The notes beneath the pieces are model-generated. The model searched no databases and had not been told where the DNA came from. It worked only from the letters and a program-made list of their open reading frames with translations. Below are positions 1-13,500 of a stretch of DNA of 64,000 nucleotides, one piece after another. The stretch spans positions 24,296,779-24,360,778 of the forward strand of contig CALNVZ010003429.1 of NCBI GenBank assembly GCA_940671915.1. The letters run 5' to 3'. The number at the start of each line of letters is the position of its first letter. Position 1 is the first letter of the stretch. The translations under genes were made by a program, and so were the position numbers. Source of the DNA: Paracentrotus lividus. Its lineage: Eukaryota > Echinodermata > Echinoidea > Camarodonta > Echinidae.

Positions 1-812
1 CCGTCAAAAAGAGAACCGAGCGGCCTAACAGTCGATCCTGAAAAAGATCCAGGGATGACTGAACCGCCAACATCTCTAACACATAGATGTTTGGAGGGGA
101 GGTCAGTTGAGACCAGTCCCCCGCCGTCCACTGACCCTCGCATAGGCCGCCCAAGCCCTGGAGTGATGCGTCCGTGGAAATCGACACGGATGGAAGAGTC
201 ACACGAAAGGGCATGCCCCTGGGAAGAAACACAAGGCTCTTCCACAGGGCTAGCAGCCGGGCCACCTCCAGCGGGAGGGGGACCCAGGTCCTCGGAGACG
301 AAACTCCCAGCGCGCTCCCGATCAAAATCCAACTCGGCTCCCAGGTAAACTGGTGTGCGAGTCGGAGAAGGAGCCGCTCCCTGGAGTTGGCTACTAAGAG
401 CCAATCGTCAGGTAGACGACAAGTCTGAGGTACATGGAAGTACGCATCTCTACAAATCGAGAGATATCGCCCAATCCTCCGAGCCGAGGGAAGGAAGAAT
501 CCTGCCGAGGTGCTCATATGCGGATCGGCTTCCGTGTCAAGAGAGTCTGAAATAGACTTCGACTCGGAGCCAACAAAAACCTCCTCCGACCAATCTGACT
601 CGGGATCCACTGTAGGCGGCCGAGACGAAGAAGCCTCCCGGGCAGCCCGGGTTGGGTGAACGAGAACTCCGATGTAAGCTCGGAGCGGGTCACCGATCCC
701 ACATCCCAAGAGCCGCAGGCTGGGAGGGGGAAAAACCCGGGGAGGACTTCTCGCCTTGCCATCCATACCGAAGGTAAAGGCTGGCGAAGGGCGGTCCGAG
801 CCGAGGGCCCGA

Positions 813-1610
813 AGTGGCAGGCGGTTGTGACCAGGCCGGCGTCATGAGACTAGGGCCAGACAAACCATGCCACGAGGGGTAACCTGTCCCCTCACCTCTG
901 GGCGCGAGGCCCGAGGGATAGGGGGCGAAACCCCGCTTGATAGGGTGCCGAAGGCATAACCCATTCAGGTACCTGAAGTGGCGGGCGGTTGAGACCAGGT
1001 CAGTGTCGTATAACAAGGGCCAGGCATACCAAGCCACGAGGGGTAGCTAGTCCCGTCACCTCTGGTGCGAAGCCCGAGGAATAGGGAGCGAAAACCCCGC
1101 TTGGTAGGGTGCCGAAGGCGCAAACCACCAAGGTATCTGATAGGCGGGCGGTTGAGACCAGGCCAGTGTCGTTGTGACAAGTGGCCAGGGTATACCAAGC
1201 CAGAGGGGTAGCTTACATGTAGTCCCGTCACCTCTTGGTGCGAAGCCCGGGGAAGGGAGCGAAACCCCGCTTGGTAGGGAGCCGAAGGCACAAACAACAA
1301 AGCTATCTGATCGTGGCGGGCGATTGAGACAGGCCAGTGTCGTGTGACAAGGCCAGCATACCAAAGCCACAAGGGGTAGTAGTCCGTCACCCGCTTGGTC
1401 CGAAGCCCGAGGGATAGGGAGCGCAACCCCGTTTGGTAGGGTGCCTCAGGCACAAACCACCAAAGTAAAATCTGCATGAGGCCGGGTGGTTGAGACCAGG
1501 CCAGTGTCGTGTGACAAGGGCAGGCATCCAAGACACAGAGAGTACTAGTCGCGTCACCTCTGGTCGAAGCCCGAGGGATAGGAAGCGAAAACCCGCTTGT
1601 AAGGTGGTTT
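813..1610. repeat. Tandem repeat, period about 165-173 bp
   Basis: Five decayed units start with a version of GTGGCGGGCGGTTGAGACC near 813, 976, 1141, 1314 and 1482, with a further related copy at 1924. Each unit also holds a version of AGGGAGCGAAACCCCGCTTG. Units differ by many 1-2 nt indels. Confidence 0.75.
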
Positions 1611-2175
1611 GTACGCAGGCCGGGTCACTTGAGGCGGATAAACGGCATCTCCCCGGACTTCTGATAAACCCCGAGGTCCGAGAGGGCCCGGGTGTTCATT
1701 GAAACAAACCCCCGGCGGGCGCATGAGGGTATCCAAGGGATAGCCGGTAGCTCCGACCCATCCGACTCGGGCTCCACAAGGGGCGGACGAGACGGGGTAG
1801 GGTCTCCGGGGCAGACTGGTGGGTGAGCCGAGATCGCGAAGTAGTTTCGGAAGTCAGTCACCGATCGTATCCCGGGGGCCGTCGGCTGGGACTCCCAGGC
1901 GGGTGACCAAGCCAGAGGCCGACGTGGCGGGTGGTAGTGACCAGGCCAGTGTCACGGGACGAGGGCCGGGTGTACTCTGCCACGAGGGGTACCATATCCC
2001 GTCACCTCTGGGGCGAAGCCCAAGGGATAGGAAGCGAGACCCGCTTGGTAGGGTGCTGAAAGCACCCACCAAGGATCGGGATATCCGGCAGCTCTCGGGT
2101 CTGACCAGGCAGGCCGAGCAGCTGCATCCTGAACGGATAACGAATATCCCCGGACGGTTCGGGTAGAACATCCTG

Positions 2176-2750
2176 GGGTCCGAGAGACCAGGTGTTCGTT
2201 GGAACGAACTCCGGTGGGGGCGCTTGGCGTATCCCAAGGGATAGCCGTAATAGCCCTGTGGACCACCAGCCGTGAACGATAAAGCGTTTGACGGGGGGTG
2301 AAGACACTCGGACGTGGGAAGCGGAGCTGCCTGGTTCCGCCAGATGCAGAAACTGCGCGCATGGGTCCCAAACCGTACTCGGCACCCCCCGGGGCATGCC
2401 TGAGCGAGAACTGGGCGCACGACTCTCATCCTAAGTGAGACAGAACCCGCAATTTTCTGTGCTACACTTGGGGTCCGAGAGCCCGGGTATTCGTTGGAAC
2501 GAACTCCGGTGGGCGTTTGGAGCGTATCCCAAGGGATAGCCGTAATAGCCTGCGAGCCACCAGCCGTGAACGGGGGTGGAGGCACTCCGGACGGGAAGCG
2601 GAGCCGCCATCCTGGGGGTTACCCAAGGTGGAGGTGGTCCGCCAGATGCAGAAACTGCGGCGCACGGGTCCCAAACCGTACTCGGCACCCCCCGGGGCAT
2701 GCCCTGAGCGAGACGTGGGCGTGGCGGGGGGGGGGGGGGGCGGGGGGCAG
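2176..2750. repeat. Tandem repeat, period about 292 bp
   Basis: Two units start with GGGGTCCGAGAG near 2176 and 2468. They share GGAACGAACTCCGGTGGG and CCCAAACCGTACTCGGCACC. A partial third copy begins near 1674. Unknown family. Confidence 0.7.
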
Positions 2751-3390
2751 ACGTCTGGATAGACGAACCCGCTCCCCATTGGCCCGGAGAACCGAGACGA
2801 CAAGGTCTTAGGCACCCGGAAAACGTGGACGCACGTTTTTGCTATGGTGCTCTACGAGCTACAAGACCTTTCTTAGTGCTGGACTTAGAGGAGGTGGGAG
2901 CCAGCGCTGGACACAAAGTGCACTGGCGTGCTCCTCCCCCCTTACTAGCAGGAGAGGCGAACGACCTGGCGGTCGAGACGACTCTCCCGCCGGGCATGCT
3001 TCCGATCCGGCGAAAACGACTTCGAAGAGACCAATGCCGCAGCACTATGTATCGTCAGAGGAGTCACTCCTGCTGTCCATGGTTAGAACGCCTCTTGAAA
3101 AGAAAAGAACAAAAATTATGTCTTTGTAAGCGTTAACCTAATTCCTTAGAAAAGCTAAGGCAAAGACAACGAGACCGGCTACTTAGGCGGTTCAAAGGAG
3201 AACTCCAAAAAAAAAAGAAACCCCGTCTAGAACAGGCTAGACGAAGAAAATAATATTTTTTTTTTTTTTTTTTGGACGAAAACGGGGACGAACCTCCGTA
3301 GAAACGACCAAAAGGAAGAGTATGCACGCAAGAAGAGCGACTAACAAAGAGGCGCTCGATCACACATACACACACACACGCCAACAAAAC

Positions 3391-3790
3391 AAGATGGCGT
3401 CGAACAAAGACCGGAAGTCCAAAGACCCGGAAGACAACCCGCAAAAAGGCCAGGTGGCCGCGGGAAAGTACAATAATATAACAAAAACGTACTTAAAATG
3501 TCAAATATGTTCTAGAAAAGGAAGAAGGAAACCCTCCTAAAGGAGAACAACCCAGAGAGAAGAGTCGGAGAAGAGCGGGACTGAGATTCAAAAGAAAAAC
3601 AGGCGCTCAAACCGACCGACCAAAAACAACCACGTTAAAAAGAACGGGCGGGACTGGGTTGGAAACGGAAGAAAAACGTCCGGAAAAGGACGTAATTCTA
3701 GGCCAAAAATAGGGGCGCAGTAAAACTAAAGCACCCAAATTTAACGCTAGGCGTAAAAGGAGGCTTTAGGAAGCGCAAATATTTGATAAT
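3391..3790 (+). pseudogene. Possible decayed basic ORF of a mobile element
   Basis: A short plus-strand frame starts in a good context (AACAAGATGGCG), encodes a lysine-rich peptide with CQICSRKG, stops at 3538, and is followed by more basic open sequence in another frame. It might be a gag-like fragment, but no family was recognised. Confidence 0.2.
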
Positions 3791-3950
3791 AATAAATTCA
3801 AAATCGTAAATAGGAACGATCTCACCCGAAAATTCAGGAATGGTCCGATCAGCACGACTCGAAAAATCAGAATGAAGATATATGCCTTAGTGGTCTAGCG
3901 CCACCTCGTGTCAGGCAGGCGTGAGGCAGGGTATTTTGGAGGGGTAGGGA

Positions 3951-4516
3951 AGTAGGAAAAATGTTTGGTAGTCTATTGTTGGTTCGGTCATAGCATTGTT
4001 CTCGGGAACAAAAGCAAGGTAAGAGAGGGTCATGTGATTATTGAAGTAAATATAACAATTAGAATATAATTATAATAACCTACATGTACTTATTTAGGGC
4101 ATGTTACTTTTCAATCCTTTTCGCCAATACATGTACATGCATTTTCAAAGGCAACATCCAAAATTACATACAACTCAAATAAAAATATTAATGTTGTATT
4201 GTGGTATGCCAGTTTGGGATGATCATAACGTCGGCCTCATGCCAAAAGGGCCTTAACATTTTTAAAGGCCATTCATATTGTACACATACTAAAAACGGTA
4301 AGGCCCTTTTGGCATGAGGCCGACATATAATGGGTTTATTACCATATAATTCAATGAATAGAAATAAAGTCAACATATTGTCACTCTGTCTCTGACGGAC
4401 ATTCTGCAAAGATCGAAAACTCAGCCTTATTTTGAATGAACAAAATATATTCATGAATATGCATACATTTTCAGATAAATATTATTCATATATTCATATA
4501 TTCAAGAATAACTCAC
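3951..4516 (-). other. C2CD5 intron remnant
   Basis: AT-rich intron sequence downstream of exon 17. Contains a foldback at 4230-4324 (arms GTCGGCCTCATGCCAAAAGG and its complement). No exon seen. Confidence 0.6.
4230..4324. repeat. 95-bp foldback element
   Basis: About 28-bp arms (GTCGGCCTCATGCCAAAAGG...) face each other around a short centre. Perfect or near-perfect pairing suggests a recent MITE-like insertion. Confidence 0.7.
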
Positions 4517-4574
4517 ATCACTGATCAAGGCTGCGTTGGCTTCTCCTTGTGTCTTTTTCTTGCTTCGACAAACT
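4517..4574 (-). CDS. C2CD5: C2CD5 exon 17, last exon visible
   Basis: Acceptor GTCTTTGCAG, donor GTGAGT. Encodes VCRSKKKTQGEANAALISD, matching human LCRLKKKAQAEANATAISN. The next expected block (human LLPFMEYEVHTQL) was not found between 1 and 4516. Confidence 0.94.
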
Positions 4575-7500
4575 CTGCAAAGACAAAGTAAGTTGAAAGT
4601 TAAAAATCTAAAGTCTTTTGTAGTTAATTTTCAGAACTTGCACTAAGACCAGGGATAATGTTAGACAATTCTGCTTTGATCATTATCTGAATTCAGCTTA
4701 TCTTAAAATATCATGAAATTAACGTGGCAGCAATTTAATTTAGAGGGTTAAAATTGACAGAACCGATCATGAGAAAATATAAGAAATTGTTTGATATCAA
4801 CTATTGTTACCAGTAATACGATCTTTGAGATAAAGTACCTGTATGTTGGCTAAAGTCAGTGGAACGTCCAATAGATAAAGAAGTACATCTAATACCCTGA
4901 CTCAATTGCCGATAAATTGGTTTGAAAAAGAATTAATGCCATGACACCTTCGTTAAATACAGAATGTTTGTTTTGCTTACCTAGCCTGTATGCTACACCC
5001 ATGCCCAGTGTATAGAAGGTGGGGTGGGGGTTCTATCGTTGTGAATAGAACGTCAGGAACTTTGCTTCGTCTACAATGAAAGCAATATGGAGATGAGCAA
5101 CGATTATACATGATAAACATTATTATAACAGATTGAAAAGCTTTCTTTGCGCTGATAAAGGAAGAGCATAATTTTACAACCTCAAATCTTTATGTATTGT
5201 AATGTTTTATTAGTATAAATAGTCCAATACAGTGGAAGTTTTTTGTAAGGACTGACCCACACAATCAAAACCACTTGGGTGGAGACAAATAACATGAAAG
5301 TGACCTATAGTATTCAATCTGTTTAAAATTAATATTATACAGCCATAGGGCACCTATTAAAAAATTGTGGTCTCATACATGCCAAATCTCACGCATCTTG
5401 CGTGAGAATCACGCATTTCGGGTCCGTCTCACGATCTCACGCAGAACACCCCATTTCTCACGCAAAATAAGAAAAAGTAGCATTATTATAGATTTTTATA
5501 CCATTTTGGAGTCTCAAAAACCCTAAATATCGGCAGTTTTGTCGCGCATCAATTGCAAGTGCGATGTTTTCAAGCAGGCGATCATTACATGCAAGATAGC
5601 TTACTACGTGAAATGTGTGTAGTGTGGGCGCACGCCTCTTTTGTGTACAAATTACTACTGCACGCGCGCACATATGGTAACGCGCGCCGCATGCGCACTG
5701 CTTTCAAACACGATGTGAATGATCTCACGCAATTTTTTTTTTTTAACTTGGCATGTCTGGGGTCTAACTTGAGATTGACAGCTAGGCCATATTTGAGTAC
5801 TTGTATGTACATGTAGCAGGTATGAAAAAGAATTTTTCCTTTGCAAATGATCTTGAAAAAAGAAAATCCTGTACTTAATATACAAAACAAAACAGTATTA
5901 AAGTGGATTGTGAAATACATTTTTATCTCATAAAGTAGTTAAAAAAGTTTATTGAAAATTACAGTAGATTTTCCCTCATAGTCCCACATACTTACTTGCA
6001 CGTTGCACATTTGGCTAGTTGGACAGGGAAGGGAAGGGCTGAATCATTGTAAGGAATATGACACATGGAGCAGCGAGATGAAATGTGATCTGGGCAAGGG
6101 TTTCCACTGTCCATCCTGAAAAAAAAAAGCCATAAAAATATATTTATCCACTACACTTTATAACAAGGTCCTCTAAACCAAGCAAATTATCATTTTTTAA
6201 ATGAAATCTAACAGTAAAACATAGGCACATGAAATAAGCGTGGGAGAACTGCATTGTTTAAGACAAAATGTTTTATCAGTGCTAAATGTAATAGGAGTTG
6301 ACTGATATAACATTGGCTGTTCTTGAGGGATATATCACAAAGTATTGCTTGCGAATCACATTGGTCAAGCCAAATATACAATGTATATCATATCATAAAC
6401 ATTTCAAGTCAACAGCCAGTTGAAACTGTGGTAAAATCAGCTCGAATTATATAATACTTAAATAATCTTTCATTTAAATGCTATTTCATGTATGAATGAA
6501 TCTACATGTATAATAAATATATCTTATTTTAATAGCCATGAACTAAGAGTTGAATATTTTGTTTCGGATTTTAACAAATTTGTAATAAAGCACGAAGGCT
6601 ACCCCGGGTAAAGAAGACAAATAAATAAATAAAAAAGAGTGAAAATGCCCATATACCTTTCTATAACTGGTGGTGTTACAGCCTGCTGTTCCTTGTGGAA
6701 TTCTGTTCTGTCTAATGACATGGTTAGAATAGGACTGTGTTGCTGCATTAATGCTGCTGTCTGTACAGCTTCCAGATTGACTATGGCTGCTGTCCCTGAA
6801 GCAGATAGCAGACATATCTCCTCACTAAAAGATAAAAAAAAAATGATTTGGATTTAGACAAGGTCTTTATTGGTAGAATAGGGCTAATATGGAGCTGCTT
6901 GCTGTACAGCCTCCAGATTGACTATGGCTACTGTCCCCGATGTGGATAGCAGACGTATCTCTTCACTAAAATATTGAGAAAAGGTACATGTATGGAGTTA
7001 GGCTAGGCTAATATTTGTAGACTAAGACTACTATGGGGAGACTAGAGCTACATGTATGTTGCTGCATTAATGCTGCTTGCTGTACAGCTTCCAGATTGAC
7101 TATGGCTGCTGTCCCTGAAGCGGATAGCAGCCATATCTCCTCACTACAAGATAGAGAAAAGTATGGAGTTAAACTAAGGATCATATTGGTAGACTAGTGC
7201 TATTACTTGTATGTTAAGACTAGGGCTATGGACTACGGACAAATGTATGCTAACAAATGAAACTGCTCCATAATTGACTATTGCTGAAGTCCTCACTGAA
7301 GTATAGAGAAAGGTTAAGGGGTTAGACTAGGGCTATTTTGATGCATAAAGGCTGCCTGTCAAAAACAGATGACATCCGGGGATGACATACATGTATCAAC
7401 TCACTGGAAGGATAAACATATATAAAAGGTACATGTATAGATTTAACTAGATGAAAGTTCACTTCCAAACTAAATAGCAATCCTGACAGTAGGGATGGTA

Positions 7501-10500
7501 TACAGCTTACCAGGAGAGCGTTTCATGAAAGGACTTGTCGGACGTTTTATCCGAGAAACTGTTATAAGCTACTGAAATGCTCGCATCTGATTGGCTGAGA
7601 GCAAATTTGTCGGATAAAATGTCCGACAAGTCCTTTGATGAAATGCCCCCCTGGGGTCAATGACATTTGCTCCGGCAACAATTGCTCCATGGTCAATACG
7701 TAAGAATGCAAGTTCTGCCCTAGACTAAACTATATCTATTTGTTAACCCCAACCCTATCACAATCCTAACCCTTACCCTACAAATGTACATCTACATGTA
7801 AGATGAAAAAAAAGCTGGAGCAATTTTTGTCAGGGCATCTGTGACTTATCATATCAAAATCTGACACAAGTTGCCAGAAAAGAGTCGAAGATTACTTCAA
7901 AATAATCTTTTTTAAATACTTTCCCTTTGTTGTTTTTACTCATTTTTTTTCTCCTACAGAGCACACATGAAACATTGAAGATTCAGAAAATAAAAAAATA
8001 TTTCCCCCAAGTTAGACATCTTTCCTTAACCATTTGCTGAGTTTGCTCAGCGACTTGTGTCTCATTTTTGATGTGATGCATCACATTTGTTGATTCTTCA
8101 CTCACCAGATACTAGTTGTCTCCTTGTATCCCACTACTGCATGGCATCCCATAGCAACAGCATGGGAGCGTATCTCTGTTCTTAGCTCTCTCCACCAAGC
8201 ATCTCGTGTCTCAGGTTCATCTATAATGGATATTCATAAGAGGGAACAAATCACATAAAAATTTGATGAATACAGAATTTTTGCTGTAACTTCAAGTGTG
8301 TTGCATCGAAAGAGGCGGTGTAGTTCAGTCACTAAGAGCGCTATGTTGGGAGCGTATCTCTGTTCTCAGCTCTCTCCGCCAAGCATCTCGGGTCTCAGGT
8401 TCATCTACATTCATGAGAGGGAAACAATCACAAAGAATGTGTGAATTAAAGAATCAAACTGTATTAAACTCAACATGTGTTTGATTGAATGAGGCGGTGT
8501 TATTCAGTCACTAAGAGCGCTATGTTGGGAGCGTATCTCTGTTCTTAGCTATCTCCACCAAGCATCTCGTGTCTCAGGTTCATCTAAACCCCTCACAAAA
8601 AGTTTCGCAAGTCGACTTTGGGTCATGATAACTTTTCAGGTACGCTTTAGTTATTCCTGATTTTTGTACCATTGGAAAGATAATTTATTCCCCTTTTTAT
8701 TAATATCCTACTTGTAATGATTATGTCATGCTTCAATGCACAGAATATCAGAATATGGAGAAAAGTAAAAAGTCAAATGTTGCAAAATGCCTTTATCAAA
8801 GCGAAGTTCCGCAACTCGACTTTAGGCTCTGATAACTTTCGAGGTATTTTCTAATTTTTATTGAATTTTAGACCATTGTCAAGATAATTTATTCCTCTTT
8901 TCAATGACACCCTAATTATAACGATAGTGTTGTTCCTGCATGGACAGAACACCTGAATGTTAGGACAAGTCAGAAGTTAAATGTTGCAAATTGAGTGCCT
9001 ATTGTGAGTATTATTGTCTGTTGCGAGCAATAACAATGCATTTCGCAACTTTCACTTTTTACTTTGCATTATATTCGTGAGTTATGTGCATTCAAATATG
9101 ACGTTACTATTGCAAATAGGGTATCAATAAAAAGAAGAATAAATGAACTTTTTAATGCTATAAAAATTGACAATGATGAAATCCCCACATTGAAATGTAT
9201 CAAGGTTCAGTGTTGTGTTACAGAAATTTAAACTGAAAATTATCTTTTGCTTTGTCATGTATTCAAGTGGTATTGAGGGGTTCTGTGGACACAGGCATGA
9301 CATCACCCTGACAAATAAGGTATCAATCAAGAGAGGAATAAATTAACTTGACAATGGTATAAAATTCAATAAAAATTAGAAAATATCCCCAAAGTTATCA
9401 GGACCTAAATTGAAGTTGCGGAACTTCAATGTGATCAATAAAAATGCATTTTACAAGATTTGACTTTTTACTTTTCTCCATATTCTGATATTCTGTGCAT
9501 TGAAGCATGATACAATCATTACAAATAGGATATCAATCAAAAGGGGAATAAATTATCTTTCCATTGGTATTAAAATCAGGAATAACTAAAGCGTACCTGA
9601 AAAGTTATCATGACCCAAAGTCGACTTGCGAAACTTTTTGTGAGGGGTTTATATTACATCAGAGGGAACCAATTACATAGATTGCATGACTTTATATGTA
9701 CTATCATGAGCTTCATGGGAGGATATCTTTAGAAAGATTCCTTAATGTAAAGACAGTTTTTACAGTAACTTTTGACTACCAAAATATATAAATTTTACTC
9801 TTTTTTTTAATTAAAAAACTCTTCTCGTACAACCTATTAACAGTCATAATTAAAAATTCATTTTTAATTTCTGGCTTAATTAACCATTGTTGATAATAAT
9901 GACAATAATTAATAACTAATAATTCATGGTGAATTAATTGATAGACTATCAATTAATTATTAATGATTAGTTATTAATAATTAATTACCTGGATTGTGTA
10001 TCCTGTCAAGGAGCTTGACTGACCTAGCAGATACCATACCACCCAGATGAACCAGGAAACCATAAGGGAAGGATGTCATAGTGAAGAATGGATATTCCTA
10101 CACAACAAATGAAATAAAATATGCAAAATATTAAAGGTTGGTGATGTATATTATACAAAACATCATGTGCTTAGCAGAAAGGTTTGTAGTGTACAATGCA
10201 TATTATTACAGATTGACATGTCAAGAAACTTGACTGACCTAGTAGACACCATACCACCTAAGTGTACTAGGAAGCCGTAAGGGAAGGAAGTCATAGTGAA
10301 GAATGGATATTCCTACACAACAAATGAAATAAAACACCCAAAATATTTAAGGTTGGTGATGTATATTATACAGAACATCATGTGCTTAGCAGAAAGGTTT
10401 CAACAGAACTTGAGGCGTATATTTTGAATTCTTAATTTTGTAATCATAGAGAGATAGCTGAAGGACTCTGTGATGAGATTAATAAGACATATATTGCAGG

Positions 10501-13500
10501 ATTTTATTTTCTATATATTCGGTTCTATTGTGATGTATGGTCCACACATTGTTTTCAAGTGCTAAATAATCAAATAATTCAATATTTTGTGTTGTTTTCT
10601 GAATTATGATCATAAAAGATAATAATTATATTGAATGGCTTTACTTCATGGGATACCAGAAATATTCCACTCTTTAGGGCCTATATTGCACTCATCTTTG
10701 ATTCGTGCAATATTGAAACTACATATAGATGTAACTTGTGGAATATTCCTGGTATTCCATTCTGAGCCATTCAATATAAAAAATTGAAAGATCATTTACC
10801 AGCATATCAATGTTATTTTGAGCTTTCATTGTTTTTGGTAGTCCAATGCGATGTCCTCCACTTCCACTTCCGCTACTACCAGCTGTACCATGGCTTCCTA
10901 AAACAGAGATAGAGAAAGAGCAATCCTGGGTTACTGCCAGGTTTACAGTCTACTAGTATAGCGAGGGGGAGGGGTGCCTCCACTAGTGCTTTGACCAGAC
11001 CAGGGAGATTTGAAGAACCAAATTATATGTTTTGGTTTCCTTCCTTGTGTATGTGAATTGTTCATTCCTTGGACGATTCTAAGAATGCAGAAATGCTTGG
11101 GGTGTTCTGGAGTGACATAGACAGTAAGTGGAAACTATGCAGACTGGCTGCTTAAATAAACAAAAAATTGCTAAATTTGCGATCCGCTTCTTGTCCGTGG
11201 ACTAGTGGACAGGGGCTATATTATTGAAGCGGCAAATAATATATTTGAGATGAAATTCCTATGTTCTCTAGGTATTCAGGAAAGTTCTGAGACAAAATGC
11301 AATGTAGCTTCTGGCTTGTAAACGGCACCATCATATTTTGTGTTGCTGTTTTGAGAAAAAAAATGTTGAAAAGCTTATTTTCCATGAAATTATGGTGAAA
11401 ACAAGTCTAAAATTTATTATTTTCCACTTCAAGTTATATTTTACACTGCAATGCGCCTTTGCAAACCCATTTATTTAGCTTATCAAGCAGAACTATTGCA
11501 CTATTAAATAGCAGCCACTACACCAGAGTTTTTATTTAGAAAAGCTTTTTTTTTGTATACAGACTATACTTTTTCAGAATGTGAAAGTTGACAAGAGTAA
11601 TTACACTACATGTACATTCAAATTGAAAAACCGAGCAGTTGAGTATAATGTTCATGTAAATTAATAGGTTTAGTGTCAATGGTCATGGCTTAATTTAAAA
11701 ATCAATATTTACTATACATGTAGATTGTTAGCTGAGTCGCATTAGTCCATCTCTTCGCACAACAAAATCATTGACACCATAATTATAATTATATACATGT
11801 AGGTGCTCAAGTGACCACTATGGAAACTGATTTTTACTACAACTCTTTTTCTATGAAGCACCTTCTAGAATCGAGTATGGCTGAAAAGCTTGCAATAGCA
11901 GATTTAGACTAGACATAGTTTGAAACACTAGGGATATTCTTTGTGTGTTCTTTTGAAAAATTTGCACTAAAGCAATGCAATTTTAATAGTTTTCTGGGGA
12001 AAGTACATGTACCACATGAAATTAAGAATCAAAATTCAAGTTTGACTGTTAGTGATAATGTACAATGCCTGTATGTAAAGTGTAAGGTTAATCATGAATA
12101 TATACATTGTACATGTAATAGGTAAAACATATAGAAGTTCCCATATACCATCATATCATAATTCATAAAACAAATAAAATACTGGATACTCTACCATACA
12201 ATATACTGGATTATATGTACAACAAAATACTAAGATAATGTTTGTTTTACCAAGGCAAAAGCATAGCTGCCAACATTTGAAATTTCAAATTAGTTATGAT
12301 CAGATAAAAAACACAGAAATGTGCGCGTAGCGCACATCAACATGTGCGCAAAGCGCACATCACGAGCGCGAAGCGCGAAGTCCCTTGCGGCCGGGGTCCA
12401 GGGCCCGCCTAAGGGCCCTGGAAGCTCTGGGGTTCTAGACGCTCTCTGGTGCAATCTAAGCCCTATTTTGGAGCATTTAAACCTTTTTTTTTCTGTTGTT
12501 TTTAGGGTGGAGCTTAGGTTTGAGAAAATTATTGCCCAAAATTTTTCATGAATCTGAAGATGAATGAATAACTCAATGAAATATGAGCATTCACATTATC
12601 ACTTACATTGTATCAATACAAGTAGAATGATGTAAACAAGCACTCAGCTCGCGTAACATTTAAATCCTGCGAAGTTGACATCCATAAAGTTATCTTGGGT
12701 GTGGATGAAGATTCAGATTCAAAATTCCCGATGTGAAGTTTTGATTTGGTATGCAAAACAATGTCACTACGCTACGGCCGCCATGAGCGATGGAGATATC
12801 CCTTCGACATATCGTACAAAATGCATGTTGTTTGCTTTTTCCCGATTTGGTGATGAAGTCAAACTCTGTTCCATATTTGCTGTTGTAACATTGTCCCTTT
12901 TTACGCTCCATTTTCCACCATTTATGGTCCAAAACTAGAGAAGAAGAGGAGACAAAATACGGTCGACGTTCGCTAGCGACATCACAACTGCATCACACAC
13001 AATACACACAAGTGCACTTGCGCTCGTACCATGCCTGTGTGTATGCACTAACATCAACATGCATGTACTTTGAATGGCCTTCCGCCTTCACTACGAATGC
13101 GCTGTTTTCGTCTTTCGCTGTGTGTATGCACTAAGATCAACGTGCATGTACTTTGAATGGCCTTCCGCCTTCATTACGAATGCGCTGTTTTCGTGTGTTG
13201 CTTTCATGTGCACGTACGTACGTACGCGCGCGCCGTAGTAGAACTACATAGAACATGCATATAACACGTGCGCGAGTGGTCATAATATAATACATGTATA
13301 ATGGCGCTCATATTCGTAATTTTTAAAGGTGCATTCGTATTTTCGTATAAAGGGTAAAAATTCGTAATAATTACGAATTTTTCGTAACAGTTGGCAGCTA
13401 TGCAAAAGAGAGCTGAAGAAGTAGAGAAGCCCTTTACACCGCTAAGCCAAATAAATATTTTACTTGCAGTGGTACGTAAAAGTATGGGGAATGCAAAAGT

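Larger units (their letters stand above)
1..3950. repeat. GC-rich repetitive block interrupting C2CD5
   Basis: Composition changes sharply near 3.95 kb, from AT-rich intron to GC-rich sequence with TACATGTA almost absent. It holds two tandem families (about 813-1610 plus a copy near 1924, and 2176-2750), a poly-G run at 2727-2740, and a short (CA)n near 3366. No C2CD5 exon is in it. Either a large mobile or satellite insertion in the intron, or a misjoined contig end. Confidence 0.7.

Noticed and set aside
813..2750. rDNA intergenic spacer
   Set aside because: No 18S, 5.8S or 28S sequence is present and I cannot match the units to a known spacer.
55..2815. Many overlapping frames of 60-240 residues in the left-hand block
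   Set aside because: They run on all frames through tandem repeats and low-complexity Pro/Ser/Arg sequence, with no domain.
8586..9651. CRISPR-like or regulatory array
   Set aside because: The repeats are diverged inverted arms of one transposon-like element in a eukaryotic intron.
12675..12938. Overlapping open frames on both strands of about 80-87 residues
   Set aside because: No recognised domain, no splice context, and it lies inside a C2CD5 intron next to repeats.
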